DNA from: Flavobacteriales bacterium UBA3376
Lineage (GTDB): Bacteria > Bacteroidota > Bacteroidia > Flavobacteriales > Weeksellaceae
DNA length: 14,216 nucleotides
Assembly: GCA_002359055.1 (NCBI GenBank)
Contig: DEQC01000006.1
Location: 1 to 14,216, forward strand
Direction of reading: 5' to 3'
Within the stretch, counting starts at the first letter, position 1. Every line of letters starts with the position of its first letter. Of the stretch, positions 1 to 8,434 are shown piece by piece. The translations under genes were made by a program, and so were the position numbers. The notes beneath the pieces were generated by a model. That model searched no databases, had not been told where the DNA came from, and was given only the letters and a program-made list of their open reading frames with translations.

Positions 1-1706
1 CTCGATCTTCTTCGACCTCCGTTTGATTTAGACCTTCCGCCTCTAAATGAATCACTTCGTCTGCGGTCTCCTCTTCTACGATCAGATCCACCGCCTTCTG
101 AATTATTCACAGGTTTTGATACTTGAACCAAGTATTCAGTTCCTTCAAATGATTTGAGAATCAAATCTTCATATTCGCTATCGGCTTCAAAGAAAGAAAA
201 GTTTCTTAAAATCTCGATTTCTCCAATGTTAATGTCTTTGGTATTGGTCATATCGTTGATCAATCCAATTAAATTAGGAGCTTTCATACGATTTTTCTTG
301 CCTCTTCCTATGAAAAAGCGAGTATAACCTTTGGACGAACGTCTTCTTCTTGAATCTCTATCGCCGCCTTTATCTGAGCCTAATTCATTTAAATCAGGAG
401 CATTTTTATAATATTCTAAATAAGTGTTGAATTCCAAAGAAACGAATCTTCTCAACAATTCATCTCTATCCATCCAAGACAACTTTTCAGAAATTGTATC
501 CATAAATGGAGCGATTTGCGCTTCATCTACTTCTATGTTTTCAATTTTTTCAATCGATGCAAACAACCTTTTTTCAACAATTTCTTCACCCGTTGGAACC
601 AACTTTTGAACAATTGGTTTTTGGATCAATCGCTCTAATTCTCTAATTCTTCTTCCTTCTCTAGAGTGTGCAATGATGATTGAAACTCCTTGATTACCTG
701 CACGTCCAGTTCTTCCACTTCTGTGAACATAAACTTCAGGATCATCAGGTAGATTGTAATTGATAACGTGCGTTAACTCATTTATATCAATTCCTCTTGC
801 AGCTACATCAGTTGCAACTAATAATTGAAGTTGACTTCTACGGAATTTATCCATAACGGTATCTCTTTGTGCTTGAGATAAGTCACCATGCAACGCATCT
901 GCATTGTATCCATCTTGTATCAATCGATCGGCTATATCTTTTGCCTCACGACGAGTTCTACAAAATACAATTCCATAAACATTTGGATTGATATCAGCAA
1001 TTCTTTTTAAAGCCAAATAGCGATTGCTTGCGCGCACCATATAATACTGATGTTCAACATTATTAGAAGCTTGATTGGTTTTGCCAATTGAAACTTCATC
1101 GGGTTGATACATGTATTGAGAAGCAATTCTTCTCACATCGTTTGGCATAGTTGCCGAAAACAGCAAAGTTTGTTTTTCTTCTGGCGTACTTTCCAGTATT
1201 AGATCTATATCTTCTCTGAAGCCCATGTTCAACATTTCATCGGCCTCATCCAAAACCACCCATTTAACATCGTTGATTTTCAAAGCTCTACGATTGATTA
1301 AATCCAAAGTTCTACCTGGAGTTCCTACAACTATCTGAGGATTTCTTTTCAAACCATCGATTTGTTTTTTTGCATCTGCACCTCCATAAACCGCTTGAAT
1401 TCTGATTCCATTTATATAAGCGGAATATGATTCTAAATCTTTAGTGATTTGTAAACAAAGCTCGCGAGTAGGGCATATGATAATGGCTTGTACGCTTTTG
1501 GTGTTTGAACTTAATTTTTCTAAAATAGGCAATCCAAAAGCAGCTGTTTTACCAGTTCCTGTTTGGGCTAATGCAATTAAATCTTTATCAGAATTGATGA
1601 TTTTAGGAATCGCTTGTTCTTGTACTGCTGTTGGATTTACAAAACCCAAATCTTCTACAGCTTGAAGTAGGGATTGATTCAATCCCATTGTTTTAAATGT
1701 ATTCAT
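1..1706 (-). CDS. deaD: DEAD-box ATP-dependent RNA helicase, DeaD/CsdA type (C-terminus cut by window edge)
   Basis: ATP-dependent RNA helicase that remodels RNA duplexes; relatives act in ribosome assembly, RNA decay and cold adaptation in the cytoplasm. 568 codons are visible, starting at the ATG at 1706, and the frame is open to the left edge. Motifs appear in order: Q motif (FVNPTAVQ, residues 22-29), Walker A AQTGTGKT (47-54), PTREL (79-83), TPGR (129-132), DEAD (153-156), SAT (184-186), ATDVAARGID (298-307) and HRSGRTGR (328-335). A DbpA-type RNA-binding domain follows at about 465-540 (IGRGKKNRMKAPNLIG), which places it in the DeaD/CsdA/DbpA group. The tail after about 540 is rich in Arg, Gly and Ser (for example SFRGGRSKSNGGRRRS), as in RGG-type RNA-binding tails. 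The family assignment is firm; the deaD symbol is by similarity of architecture. Confidence 0.95.
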   Translation of the reverse strand, partial: MNTFKTMGLNQSLLQAVEDLGFVNPTAVQEQAIPKIINSDKDLIALAQTGTGKTAAFGLPILEKLSSNTKSVQAIIICPTRELCLQITKDLESYSAYINGIRIQAVYGGADAKKQIDGLKRNPQIVVGTPGRTLDLINRRALKINDVKWVVLDEADEMLNMGFREDIDLILESTPEEKQTLLFSATMPNDVRRIASQYMYQPDEVSIGKTNQASNNVEHQYYMVRASNRYLALKRIADINPNVYGIVFCRTRREAKDIADRLIQDGYNADALHGDLSQAQRDTVMDKFRRSQLQLLVATDVAARGIDINELTHVINYNLPDDPEVYVHRSGRTGRAGNQGVSIIIAHSREGRRIRELERLIQKPIVQKLVPTGEEIVEKRLFASIEKIENIEVDEAQIAPFMDTISEKLSWMDRDELLRRFVSLEFNTYLEYYKNAPDLNELGSDKGGDRDSRRRRSSKGYTRFFIGRGKKNRMKAPNLIGLINDMTNTKDINIGEIEILRNFSFFEADSEYEDLILKSFEGTEYLVQVSKPVNNSEGGGSDRRRGDRRRSDSFRGGRSKSNGGRRRS

Positions 1707-1852
1707 ATATTTTTTATAAACCGTAAACCGTCATTTCTTCCGCACCGGACTTATTAAACCTACCGAATGTGAAAGATGAAATTAAACAGCCACGCAGCTT
1801 ATAAAACCAAAATGAATCTCCAACATTCGTGTTTCCTTTGTGAAAACGCTGG
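1707..1852 (-). promoter_or_regulatory. Probable structured 5' leader of the helicase mRNA
   Basis: Between a TATTTTTG -7 box (1853-1860) and the helicase ATG lie about 145 nt that are visibly richer in G and C than the flanking spacer. On the transcribed strand CGAATGT (1829-1823) can pair with ACATTCG (1770-1764), and AAAC just outside the 5' arm can pair with GTTT just outside the 3' arm. A small hairpin, TCCG-GTG-CGGA, lies at 1749-1739. A 63-codon open frame (1905-1714) crosses the region, but its ATG lies upstream of the predicted transcription start. Leaders that control translation or stability are known for cold-shock helicases in other bacteria; a similar role here is inference. Confidence 0.45.
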
Positions 1853-1860
1853 CAAAAATA
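1853..1860 (-). promoter_or_regulatory. Putative -7 element for the helicase
   Basis: The minus strand reads TATTTTTG, a perfect match to the Bacteroidota -7 consensus TAnnTTTG. I see no clear TTTG or TTG at the expected -33 distance, so the support is the -7 box and its position. Transcription would start near 1847. Confidence 0.4.
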
Positions 1861-1917
1861 TAAAATGTTTTCCATTTTTATACTATGAAAACTAAATAAT
1901 ATCATTTGTGAATTTTA

Positions 1918-1946
1918 TTGAAACCGTTGAAAAAGGTATATATTTA
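1918..1946 (+). promoter_or_regulatory. Putative promoter of the nucleoside phosphorylase gene
   Basis: A -33 TTG (1918-1920) is followed after 18 nt by TATATTTA (1939-1946), one base off TAnnTTTG. This would start transcription about 15-20 nt before the ATG at 1969. Confidence 0.4.
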
Positions 1947-1968
1947 CACTTAAAGTAAAAATTAAATT

Positions 1969-2844
1969 ATGAGCAAAGCTGCATCGGAACTTATTCTAAA
2001 CAATGATGGTAGTATATATCATTGCAACATTCGACCTGAACATGTTGCAGATTTAATCCTAACGGTCGGTGATCCTGATCGAGTAAAAGAAGTTTCAAAA
2101 TATTTTGATAAAATCGAATTTAAAACCCAAAAAAGAGAAATCGTTACTCATGTGGGAACTTTTAATGGTAAAAGAATTACTGTGATTTCAACAGGTATGG
2201 GAACAGATAATATCGATATAGTATTGAACGAATTAGATGCTTTGGCCAATATAGATTTAGCTACTGGTCAAATCAAATCTGATTTGAGACAATTGCAAAT
2301 CGTTCGATTAGGTACTTCTGGTTCATTGCATGCCGATATTCCTGTGGATAGTTTTGTGACGAGTTCGCATGGTTTGGGATTCGATGGATTGATGTATTTT
2401 TATGAAGGTACAGAAAGGATTTTGGATGATGAATTGAGTCAAGCATTTATTGAACATTCGAATTGGGACAAAAGAAAACCAGTTCCATATTTTGTTGAAG
2501 GTTCAAAATCTCTTTTAGAAATTTTATCTTCCGACCAAACCAACTCTGGAGTTACAGCCACAGCTACAGGATTTTATGGTCCTCAAGGTCGATTTTTGCG
2601 TTTGCAACCAAACCCTGAGGATATCAATGAAGTCTTATCAGAATTTAAATTCAATGATTTGAGAATCACCAACTTCGAAATGGAAACTTCAGCGATTTAT
2701 GGACTTTCAAAAATGTTGGGTCATGAAGCACTGTCATTGAACTGTATAGTTGCCAATAGAGCCGTAGGAGAATTCAGCAAGGATTCATATGCAACTATTG
2801 ACAAAATGATTCAATATGCCTTGGAGAAATTGACCCAAAGCTAA
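1969..2844 (+). CDS. udp: Nucleoside phosphorylase, uridine phosphorylase-like
   Basis: Predicted cytosolic enzyme that cleaves a nucleoside with phosphate to give the free base and (deoxy)ribose-1-phosphate, in pyrimidine salvage. The 291-residue protein shows family hallmarks: the phosphate-loop motif GDPDRV (34-39), STGMGTDN (74-81), RLGTSGSL (112-119), and the ribose-binding stretch FEMETSAIYGLS in the C-terminal third, whose EMET core is typical of the PNP/UDP class 1 family. Its length is somewhat above that of enterobacterial uridine phosphorylases (about 250). Substrate choice between uridine and other nucleosides cannot be settled by eye, so the symbol is tentative. It stands alone, with its own promoter, and is convergent with the DUF4286 gene 4 nt away. 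Confidence 0.85.
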   Translation: MSKAASELILNNDGSIYHCNIRPEHVADLILTVGDPDRVKEVSKYFDKIEFKTQKREIVTHVGTFNGKRITVISTGMGTDNIDIVLNELDALANIDLATGQIKSDLRQLQIVRLGTSGSLHADIPVDSFVTSSHGLGFDGLMYFYEGTERILDDELSQAFIEHSNWDKRKPVPYFVEGSKSLLEILSSDQTNSGVTATATGFYGPQGRFLRLQPNPEDINEVLSEFKFNDLRITNFEMETSAIYGLSKMLGHEALSLNCIVANRAVGEFSKDSYATIDKMIQYALEKLTQS

Positions 2845-2848
2845 ACAG

Positions 2849-3175
2849 TTAAGATTGTTTCATAAAGAAATCTTCTATCACGCTTAATTCGGTTCTAAAA
2901 GTATGCATCTTATCAGCAAATTCATCCAAGGACTTCTGTTGTAATTCTTTGGCGAATTTGCTTTGATATTCATCGAGTTTATTTTTAGACTCACAAGTAT
3001 ATTGAGCCGAATAATTGATAAAACCTTCTTCTTTATGAGAAGTTAATTTTGAAAATCTACATGAAACAAACAGTCCAGTTTTCATCACATCTGGGATATG
3101 GACATTTCTCATCCATTCAACCCATTTTGTCTCTATATCTTCATCTATGCTGATAGTAACACTATAAATAATCAT
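2849..3175 (-). CDS. DUF4286 family protein
   Basis: Small 108-residue cytosolic protein of unknown function. The N-terminal pattern MIIYSVTISIDEDIETKWVE followed by WMRNVHIPDVMKTGLF matches DUF4286, a short family common in Bacteroidota whose members look like a dimeric alpha-beta barrel (ferredoxin-like) fold. There is no signal peptide or membrane segment. The ATG at 3175 follows a good promoter and is the only sensible start. The stop codon lies 4 nt from that of the phosphorylase gene on the other strand, with only a weak AT-rich hairpin (AAACA/TGTTT, 2843-2860), so the two transcripts may overlap. Confidence 0.85.
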   Translation of the reverse strand: MIIYSVTISIDEDIETKWVEWMRNVHIPDVMKTGLFVSCRFSKLTSHKEEGFINYSAQYTCESKNKLDEYQSKFAKELQQKSLDEFADKMHTFRTELSVIEDFFMKQS

Positions 3176-3192
3176 AATTATTAAATTGTTTG

Positions 3193-3220
3193 CGAAGATA
3201 AGGAATTTAAGAAAGTCAAA
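3193..3220 (-). promoter_or_regulatory. Putative promoter of the DUF4286 gene
   Basis: The minus strand carries TTTG (3220-3217), a 16-nt spacer and TATCTTCG (3200-3193), one base from TAnnTTTG. The same spacing and TTCG ending occur in the promoter proposed at 10091-10118. Confidence 0.4.
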
Positions 3221-3285
3221 TTAAATATTTATTAATTAAACCGTTTTTCCCTACATTAGCTATTTAAATTCAAATCAAATTAAAA

Positions 3286-4674
3286 ATGAATAAAACCCAA
3301 AAGTTTATTTCTGAAAATAAACAAAGATTCTTAGATGAATTAATTGAATTGTTGAAAATTCCTTCGGTCAGTGCCGACCCTGCGTATAATCAAGATGTTT
3401 TAAATACTGCTGATAAAGTGGCTGAATTCCTAAAAGCTGCTGGTGCTGATAATGTTGAAGTGTGTGAAACCAATGGTTATCCAGTGGTTTATGCTGATAA
3501 AATCATCGACGAATCATTACCAACTGTTTTGGTTTATGGACATTATGATGTTCAACCACCAGATCCAATCGATTTATGGGAATCAGGTCCATTCGATCCA
3601 GTGATTAAGAAAAATGAAATTCATCCTGAAGGAGCGATTTTTGCTCGTGGTTCTGCTGACGATAAAGGTCAGTTTTTTATGCATGTGAAAGCTTTTGAAG
3701 CTATGAATAAAAACAATGAACTTCCATGCAACATTAAATTCATGATCGAAGGTGAAGAAGAAGTGGGTTCACCAAGTTTAGGGGAATTTGTAAAAAACAA
3801 TAAAGAAAAATTGAAAAATGATATCATTCTAATTTCAGATACCGATATCATTTCCAAAGAGCAACCTTCGATTTCAGTTGGACTAAGAGGTTTGAGTTAC
3901 GTTGAAGTGGAAGTTAAAGGTGCTGATTTAGATATGCATTCTGGTGTATATGGTGGTGCCGTGCCAAATCCTATAAATGTATTGTGCGATATGATAGCGA
4001 AATTACATGATGAGGATGGGAAAATTACAATTCCTGGATTTTATGATGATGTAGAGGAATTATCTGCAGAAGATAGAGCCGAAATGGCGAAAATTCCTTT
4101 CGATTTAGAAGAATATAAAAAGTCTATTGGTATAGCTGATATCCAAGGTGAAAAAGGTTATACAACTTTGGAAAGAGCTTCGATTCGACCTACCTTAGAT
4201 GTCAACGGAATTTGGGGAGGATATACTGGTGAAGGTGCAAAAACTGTAATTCCTTCTCATGCATATGCGAAGATTTCTATGCGTTTGGTTCCTGACCAAG
4301 ATCCAGATAAAATCACTCAGTTGTTTGCGGATTATTTTCCAACGCTTGCTCCATCTTCTGTCAAAGTAACAGTAAAACCACATCATGGTGGACATTCTTA
4401 TGTTTTGCCGACCGACAATAAAGGATATTTAGCTGCTAAGAAAGCAATGACAAAAACTTTTGGAAAAGAAGCTTTGCCAACAAGAGGCGGAGGAAGTATT
4501 CCGATTGTTGCATTGTTTGAAAAAGAATTAGAAAGTAAATCAGTTTTAATGGGCTTCGGTTTAAATTCCGATGTGATACATTCACCCAATGAAAATTTCG
4601 GATTATTTAATTTCTATAAAGGAATTGAAACCATTCCTTACTTTTATCAATATTATGTAGAAGGTGAGCAATGA
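3286..4674 (+). CDS. M20 family dipeptidase (CNDP2/carnosinase-like metallopeptidase)
   Basis: Predicted di-zinc exopeptidase that hydrolyses dipeptides in the cytosol. The 462 residues give a complete M20 protein. Metal-site motifs are visible: GHYDVQP with His86 and catalytic Asp88, RGSADDKGQ (121-129) with the bridging Asp, EGEEEVGS (155-162) with the general-base Glu and a ligand, DTD (185-187), and VIHSPNE with the last His at 432. The lid or dimerisation domain lies between about 200 and 390 and includes DMHSGVYGG (216-224); GGGSIP follows before the final metal ligand. No signal peptide is seen. The gene has its own terminator and no operon partner. The family is certain; the substrate is not, and annotation beyond dipeptidase would be a guess. 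Confidence 0.93.
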   Translation: MNKTQKFISENKQRFLDELIELLKIPSVSADPAYNQDVLNTADKVAEFLKAAGADNVEVCETNGYPVVYADKIIDESLPTVLVYGHYDVQPPDPIDLWESGPFDPVIKKNEIHPEGAIFARGSADDKGQFFMHVKAFEAMNKNNELPCNIKFMIEGEEEVGSPSLGEFVKNNKEKLKNDIILISDTDIISKEQPSISVGLRGLSYVEVEVKGADLDMHSGVYGGAVPNPINVLCDMIAKLHDEDGKITIPGFYDDVEELSAEDRAEMAKIPFDLEEYKKSIGIADIQGEKGYTTLERASIRPTLDVNGIWGGYTGEGAKTVIPSHAYAKISMRLVPDQDPDKITQLFADYFPTLAPSSVKVTVKPHHGGHSYVLPTDNKGYLAAKKAMTKTFGKEALPTRGGGSIPIVALFEKELESKSVLMGFGLNSDVIHSPNENFGLFNFYKGIETIPYFYQYYVEGEQ

Positions 4675-4693
4675 TTTAAAATAATTTCAAGTC

Positions 4694-4731
4694 AAAAGTC
4701 GGTTGGAAATTTTTCTTAACCGACTTTTTTA
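4694..4731 (+). terminator. Rho-independent terminator of the M20 dipeptidase gene
   Basis: AAAAGTCGGTT (4694-4704) pairs perfectly with AACCGACTTTT (4718-4728) around a 13-nt loop and runs into a T tract, 19 nt after the stop codon. Confidence 0.9.
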
Positions 4732-4917
4732 TTTTTATAAACTTTTGATTTGAAGCTTATTTAAACTCGATGTAATTTAAGCCAATCTGTTTTATATTAC
4801 CAAGTTCATGCTTGATATTCTTTGTTAAATTTATTAACTTGTTGTCGTAGAAAGGATGAATGAAATTGATTGTAGAAGTTAGAAGTATTGTTTGTGGAAA
4901 TAAAAAAATATTTTAAT

Positions 4918-5967
4918 ATGAAGAAAGCAATGTTAATAATGGGGGGAATTTTACTAATAATTCACTCCTGTAAAAGAAGTGAAGACTCGGCAATCAAGGA
5001 TGCAACAGATTTAGCTTTGACGGAACTTCAAGTAAAAGCAAAGGCTGTGTTTGGAGAATTGCCAGATTTGGTGAACCATCCTGAACACGAAATTACCGAT
5101 GAAAAGGTTTTTTTAGGTCAAAGTTTATATTTCGACACTCTATTGTCAAAAAATCAAACCCAAAGTTGTAATACTTGTCACAACCTGGACACTTATGGTG
5201 TAGACAATTTACCTTTGTCGCCAGGCGATGCAATAGGTACACTTGGAAACAGGAATTCACCAACTACACTTAACGCAGCTTTACATTTTGTTCAATTTTG
5301 GGACGGAAGAGCGAGTGATGTAGAAGAACAGGCAGCAGGTCCTATTTTGAATCCGATAGAAATGGGTATGCCAGATGAAGAATCTGCTTTGCAAAGATTG
5401 AGAGATAGTGAATTGTATAGAGATTTATTTGCAAAAGCTTTTCCAGATGACCAAGAACCGATCAATTGGGAAAATCTAACCAAAGCCATAGGTGCTTTTG
5501 AGAGGATGTTGGTAACTCCAACGCGTTTTGATAAATATATCGCAGGAGATGATGATGCATTGACCAACAGAGAAAAGAAAGGATTGGAAGCATTCTTTAA
5601 CCATGGTTGTATTGCTTGTCATAGCGGTCCTGCTTTGGGTGGACAAACCTATCAAAAGTTTGGTGTTTATGGAGATTATTGGGTGGAAACCAAAAGTGAA
5701 AATATAGACGTCGGTAGGGCAGAAGTTACCGAAAATGAAGATGAGCAGCACTTCTTTAAAGTTCCAGGTTTGAGAAATATTGCCAAAACCTATCCATATT
5801 TCCACGATGGAAGTGTTAGGGATTTGAAAGAAGCCATCAGAATTATGGGTAAATTACAACTCAACAAAGAAATGTCTGCTGAAGAAATAGAAGATATGGC
5901 TGCGTTTTTCGATGCTTTAACGGGTGAAATCGATCCTAAATACGCAGTGAATCCACACGAGAATTAA
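4918..5967 (+). CDS. Di-heme cytochrome c peroxidase (CCP/MauG family), lipoprotein
   Basis: Predicted periplasmic peroxidase that reduces H2O2 to water with electrons from cytochromes. From the ATG at 4918 the protein has 349 residues. An upstream in-frame TTG (4888) is rejected because 4918 gives a clean lipoprotein signal: two Lys, a hydrophobic core, and Cys18 in IIHSC. Two c-type heme sites, CNTCH (84-88) and CIACH (231-235), are in the spacing of bacterial CCPs. Family motifs are RNSPTTLNA (112-120), FWDGRA (127-132), NPIEMG (145-150), and Met310 in RIMGKLQL, the likely distal ligand of the high-potential heme. A membrane-anchored, outward-facing location is inferred from the lipobox. 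It is transcribed alone, between two terminators. MauG-like oxidases share the fold, but the retained Met supports a peroxidase. Confidence 0.92.
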   Translation: MKKAMLIMGGILLIIHSCKRSEDSAIKDATDLALTELQVKAKAVFGELPDLVNHPEHEITDEKVFLGQSLYFDTLLSKNQTQSCNTCHNLDTYGVDNLPLSPGDAIGTLGNRNSPTTLNAALHFVQFWDGRASDVEEQAAGPILNPIEMGMPDEESALQRLRDSELYRDLFAKAFPDDQEPINWENLTKAIGAFERMLVTPTRFDKYIAGDDDALTNREKKGLEAFFNHGCIACHSGPALGGQTYQKFGVYGDYWVETKSENIDVGRAEVTENEDEQHFFKVPGLRNIAKTYPYFHDGSVRDLKEAIRIMGKLQLNKEMSAEEIEDMAAFFDALTGEIDPKYAVNPHEN

Positions 5968-6001
5968 GTGTAAGTTATTTAGTTAATAGTTTTTAAAAGT
6001 T

Positions 6002-6031
6002 AAAAGGTTGGCCAAAGTGCCAACCTTTTTT
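6002..6031 (+). terminator. Rho-independent terminator of the cytochrome c peroxidase gene
   Basis: AAAAGGTTGGC (6002-6012) pairs with GCCAACCTTTT (6019-6029) around a 6-nt loop and is followed by TT, 34 nt after the stop. Confidence 0.9.
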
Positions 6032-6035
6032 GTAT

Positions 6036-6066
6036 AAAAAAATGCTTAGGGAAACCAAAGCATTTT
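6036..6066 (-). terminator. Rho-independent terminator of the dihydrolipoyl dehydrogenase gene
   Basis: The arms 6039-6047 and 6058-6066 (AAAATGCTT/AAGCATTTT) form a 9-bp stem with a 10-nt loop. On the minus strand it ends in a run of seven T (6042-6036), 22 nt after the stop at 6089. It sits next to the plus-strand terminator, so the convergent genes have separate back-to-back terminators. Confidence 0.8.
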
Positions 6067-6088
6067 ATATAATTGATAGAAATTTAAA

Positions 6089-7480
6089 TTAAATATGAAT
6101 GGCATGTCCATATGCATCCATCACAGCTTCCATGATAGCTTCTGACATGGTTGGATGTGGATGAACCGATTTCATAATTTCGTTGGCAGTAGTTTCTAAT
6201 TTTCTTGCAGCCACAGCTTCAGCAATCATCTCAGTAACTCCATTTCCAATCATATGACAACCCAACCATTCGCCATATTTCGCATCGAATATAACTTTTA
6301 CGAAACCATCAGCTGCACCATTTGCAACAGCTTTTCCGTTGGCAGAGAATGGGAATTTACCAACTTTGATATCGTAACCTGCTTCTTTGGCTTGTGCTTC
6401 TGTCATTCCAACTGAAGCGATTTCTGGTGAGCAATATGTACATCCAGGAACATTGCCAAAATCGATTGGTTCAACATTCAAACCTGCAATTTTCTCTACA
6501 CATAAAATTCCTTGAGCAGATGCCAAGTGCGCCAAATCTGGACCATGAACCACATCTCCAATCGCATAATATCCTGCAACATTTGTTTGACAATAGTCAT
6601 TGACTACAATTTTTCCTCTGTCCGTTTGAATTCCTACTTCTTCCAATCCAAGGTTCTCAGTATTTGCAACTACACCAACCGCAGACAATAAGATTTCAGC
6701 TTCTAAAACTTCTTCACCTTTTTTGGTTTTTACAGTAGCTTTAACACCATCACCTGAAGTATCAACAGAAGTCACCTCAGATTCGGTCATGATTTTAATA
6801 CCATTTTTCTTGAATGATCTTTCCAGTTGTTTAGAAATTTCTTCATCTTCTACAGGAACGATTCTCGGCATATATTCAACTATAGTCACCTCAGTTCCTA
6901 AACTATGATAGAAATTCGCAAATTCAACTCCGATAGCACCACTACCAACAACAATCATACTTTTAGGAAGCTTTTCTAAACTCAAAGCACCTCTATAACC
7001 TATGATTTTCTTACCATCTTGTGGCATACTTGGTAATTCACGTGAACGTCCACCGGTAGCAATGATTATATTTTCAGCAGAAACTTCAGTAGAAACACCA
7101 TCTTCAGCTTTGACCATGATTTTGCGTCCAGGAAGAACTTTAGCCTCACCGTTGATGATTTCAATTTTATTCTTTTTCATCAGAAATTGAACTCCTTTGC
7201 TCATTGTTCCAGCGACATCACGACTTCTTCTAACGATATTTTCAAAATCAAAAGAAGGTTTATCAACTTTATCTATACCAAATTCTTCTGCATTTTGTAA
7301 ATAGTTGAAAACTTGAGCACTTTTCAATAAAGCTTTGGTGGGAATACAACCCCAGTTCAAACAAATTCCACCCAATTCAGCTTTTTCAATGATGGCTACT
7401 TTTTTTCCTAATTGTGCTGCGCGAATAGCTGCTACATATCCACCAGGACCACTTCCGATTACTGCTATATCAAATTTCAT
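6089..7480 (-). CDS. lpdA: Dihydrolipoyl dehydrogenase (E3)
   Basis: Flavoprotein E3 subunit that reoxidises dihydrolipoamide and passes electrons to NAD+ in the pyruvate, 2-oxoglutarate and branched-chain 2-oxoacid dehydrogenase complexes and the glycine cleavage system. All 463 residues are present. The FAD Rossmann motif GSGPGGYVAA is at 9-18, and the redox disulfide Cys40-Cys45 is in GGICLNWGCIPTK. The NAD-binding GSGAIGVEFA lies in the second Rossmann domain, followed by the second FAD segment YYAIGDV. The C-terminal catalytic dyad His442/Glu447 is in HPHPTMSE at the dimer interface. It stands alone rather than beside E1/E2 genes, which fits a shared E3. No clear promoter is visible upstream. 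Confidence 0.97.
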   Translation of the reverse strand: MKFDIAVIGSGPGGYVAAIRAAQLGKKVAIIEKAELGGICLNWGCIPTKALLKSAQVFNYLQNAEEFGIDKVDKPSFDFENIVRRSRDVAGTMSKGVQFLMKKNKIEIINGEAKVLPGRKIMVKAEDGVSTEVSAENIIIATGGRSRELPSMPQDGKKIIGYRGALSLEKLPKSMIVVGSGAIGVEFANFYHSLGTEVTIVEYMPRIVPVEDEEISKQLERSFKKNGIKIMTESEVTSVDTSGDGVKATVKTKKGEEVLEAEILLSAVGVVANTENLGLEEVGIQTDRGKIVVNDYCQTNVAGYYAIGDVVHGPDLAHLASAQGILCVEKIAGLNVEPIDFGNVPGCTYCSPEIASVGMTEAQAKEAGYDIKVGKFPFSANGKAVANGAADGFVKVIFDAKYGEWLGCHMIGNGVTEMIAEAVAARKLETTANEIMKSVHPHPTMSEAIMEAVMDAYGHAIHI

Positions 7481-7710
7481 CTTTTAAATAATTTTTACAT
7501 AATTAATAAAATTCAGTTTTGGACCGAATCATAAGTTGGCTAAATTAAGAATTTATAAGTAAATTTTTTAGTGTTATTAAAATTATAAAATTGAAAATAT
7601 TGTTACAATGAATAAACATGGTCAAATTTCATATGATTTCATCGAAAAATAGTAAATTGCAAACATTGGTTTTTCAAATTTTAAGGAAATTATTCTATAA
7701 ATTTAATCTG

Positions 7711-8040
7711 ATGAAATTGTATTATGAAAATATAACTGAAGAAGAAAAGATATCGATAGATTTTCCTTTGGATGCTTGTGTAGAGCAAGCTTTAGAAGTT
7801 TTCGAAAACCTGCCTCAAAGCGATGGAAGTTCTTTTGGATTGGTCGATGAAAATGATACTGTCATTCATTTTGAGAAATTCAATAAATTCATGTGGTTGG
7901 TCCAAATTCCTGAACTTTCAAAACACGGCTGTCATCAAGCGATTTGTAACCTCAATCAATGTAAAAAATTAATCAAAGGTTTGTTCAATGATGTTGATCC
8001 TTTCGATATGATCGATTTTGAATTTAAAAGTTTTCTATGA
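7711..8040 (+). CDS. Hypothetical small protein, 109 aa
   Basis: Not recognised with confidence. From the ATG at 7711 the protein has 109 residues and begins MKLYYENITEEEKI. A longer form from the ATG at 7618 would add 31 basic residues (starting MVKFHM) that look less like coding sequence, so the shorter start is preferred. The core shows short strands and helices, with FGLVDENDTVIHF, a strand FMWLVQIPE, a Cys-containing segment HGCHQAICNLNQC, and an acidic end. There is no signal peptide or membrane segment. The layout recalls small immunity-like proteins of the Imm1 type, but that is only an impression. It converges on the DUF3037 gene with 10 nt between stops; the AT-rich repeat TGATTTT/AAAATCA (8038-8061) spans both stops and may be a weak shared terminator. 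Confidence 0.6.
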   Translation: MKLYYENITEEEKISIDFPLDACVEQALEVFENLPQSDGSSFGLVDENDTVIHFEKFNKFMWLVQIPELSKHGCHQAICNLNQCKKLIKGLFNDVDPFDMIDFEFKSFL

Positions 8041-8050
8041 TTTTTTCAAT

Positions 8051-8434
8051 TTATAAAATCAATTCTTCGAACAATCTATCCAAAGTTTCCTCTAAATCAT
8101 CTGAAAATCCAGGATGTGGTCTTGAAGTTTGAATGCAAGAACTCCTAACTGCTGTCATCCATCTAAATCGTGAGGCAGTATCCATTTGTGCAATGGGTCC
8201 ACCTTCTTTTTTTCCATTAGCAATCAATTCGAACGATCTTAGATTGAGTTGAACTTGTTCTTTGTCTAATTCAGATTCAAATGCATCGAATTTTTTCTCA
8301 TCAAAATAAGTCTTGATAAGAATTTCATTTTTTTCTTTCGAATAAATCATAATTCCTGCATTGATGAATTCTTCCCTTTCAACTTTAGGAACAATTCTTA
8401 TGACTGCATATTCATATAAGATTTTGTCTTGCAT
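8051..8434 (-). CDS. DUF3037 domain protein, partner of the HipA-like kinase
   Basis: A 127-residue cytosolic protein of unknown function. The N-terminal pattern YEYAVIRIVPKVEREEFINA followed by GIMIYS matches DUF3037, a family often found next to HipA-like kinase genes. The C-terminal half contains RFRWMTAVRSSCIQTSRPHP and an acidic end (DDLEETLDRLFEEL). Its ATG at 8434 lies inside the last 23 nt of the kinase gene, in another frame, which points to translational coupling and a shared transcript. The order kinase then DUF3037 and the tight overlap suggest that the two products act together, for example as a kinase and its regulator or cofactor, but no function has been shown from sequence. 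Confidence 0.88.
   Translation of the reverse strand: MQDKILYEYAVIRIVPKVEREEFINAGIMIYSKEKNEILIKTYFDEKKFDAFESELDKEQVQLNLRSFELIANGKKEGGPIAQMDTASRFRWMTAVRSSCIQTSRPHPGFSDDLEETLDRLFEELIL

Noticed and set aside
1714..1905. A 63-codon minus-strand open frame ending 8 nt before the helicase ATG, as a leader peptide or gene
   Set aside because: Its ATG lies upstream of the predicted -7 box and transcription start, and the bases show RNA-like pairing. It is treated as part of the leader.
4888..4917. A TTG start 30 nt upstream of the cytochrome c peroxidase ATG
   Set aside because: The ATG at 4918 begins a proper lipoprotein signal peptide; the extra residues would spoil it.
5292..5805. Overlapping minus-strand frames opposite the cytochrome c peroxidase gene
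   Set aside because: They are shadows of the strongly conserved plus-strand gene and show no family features.
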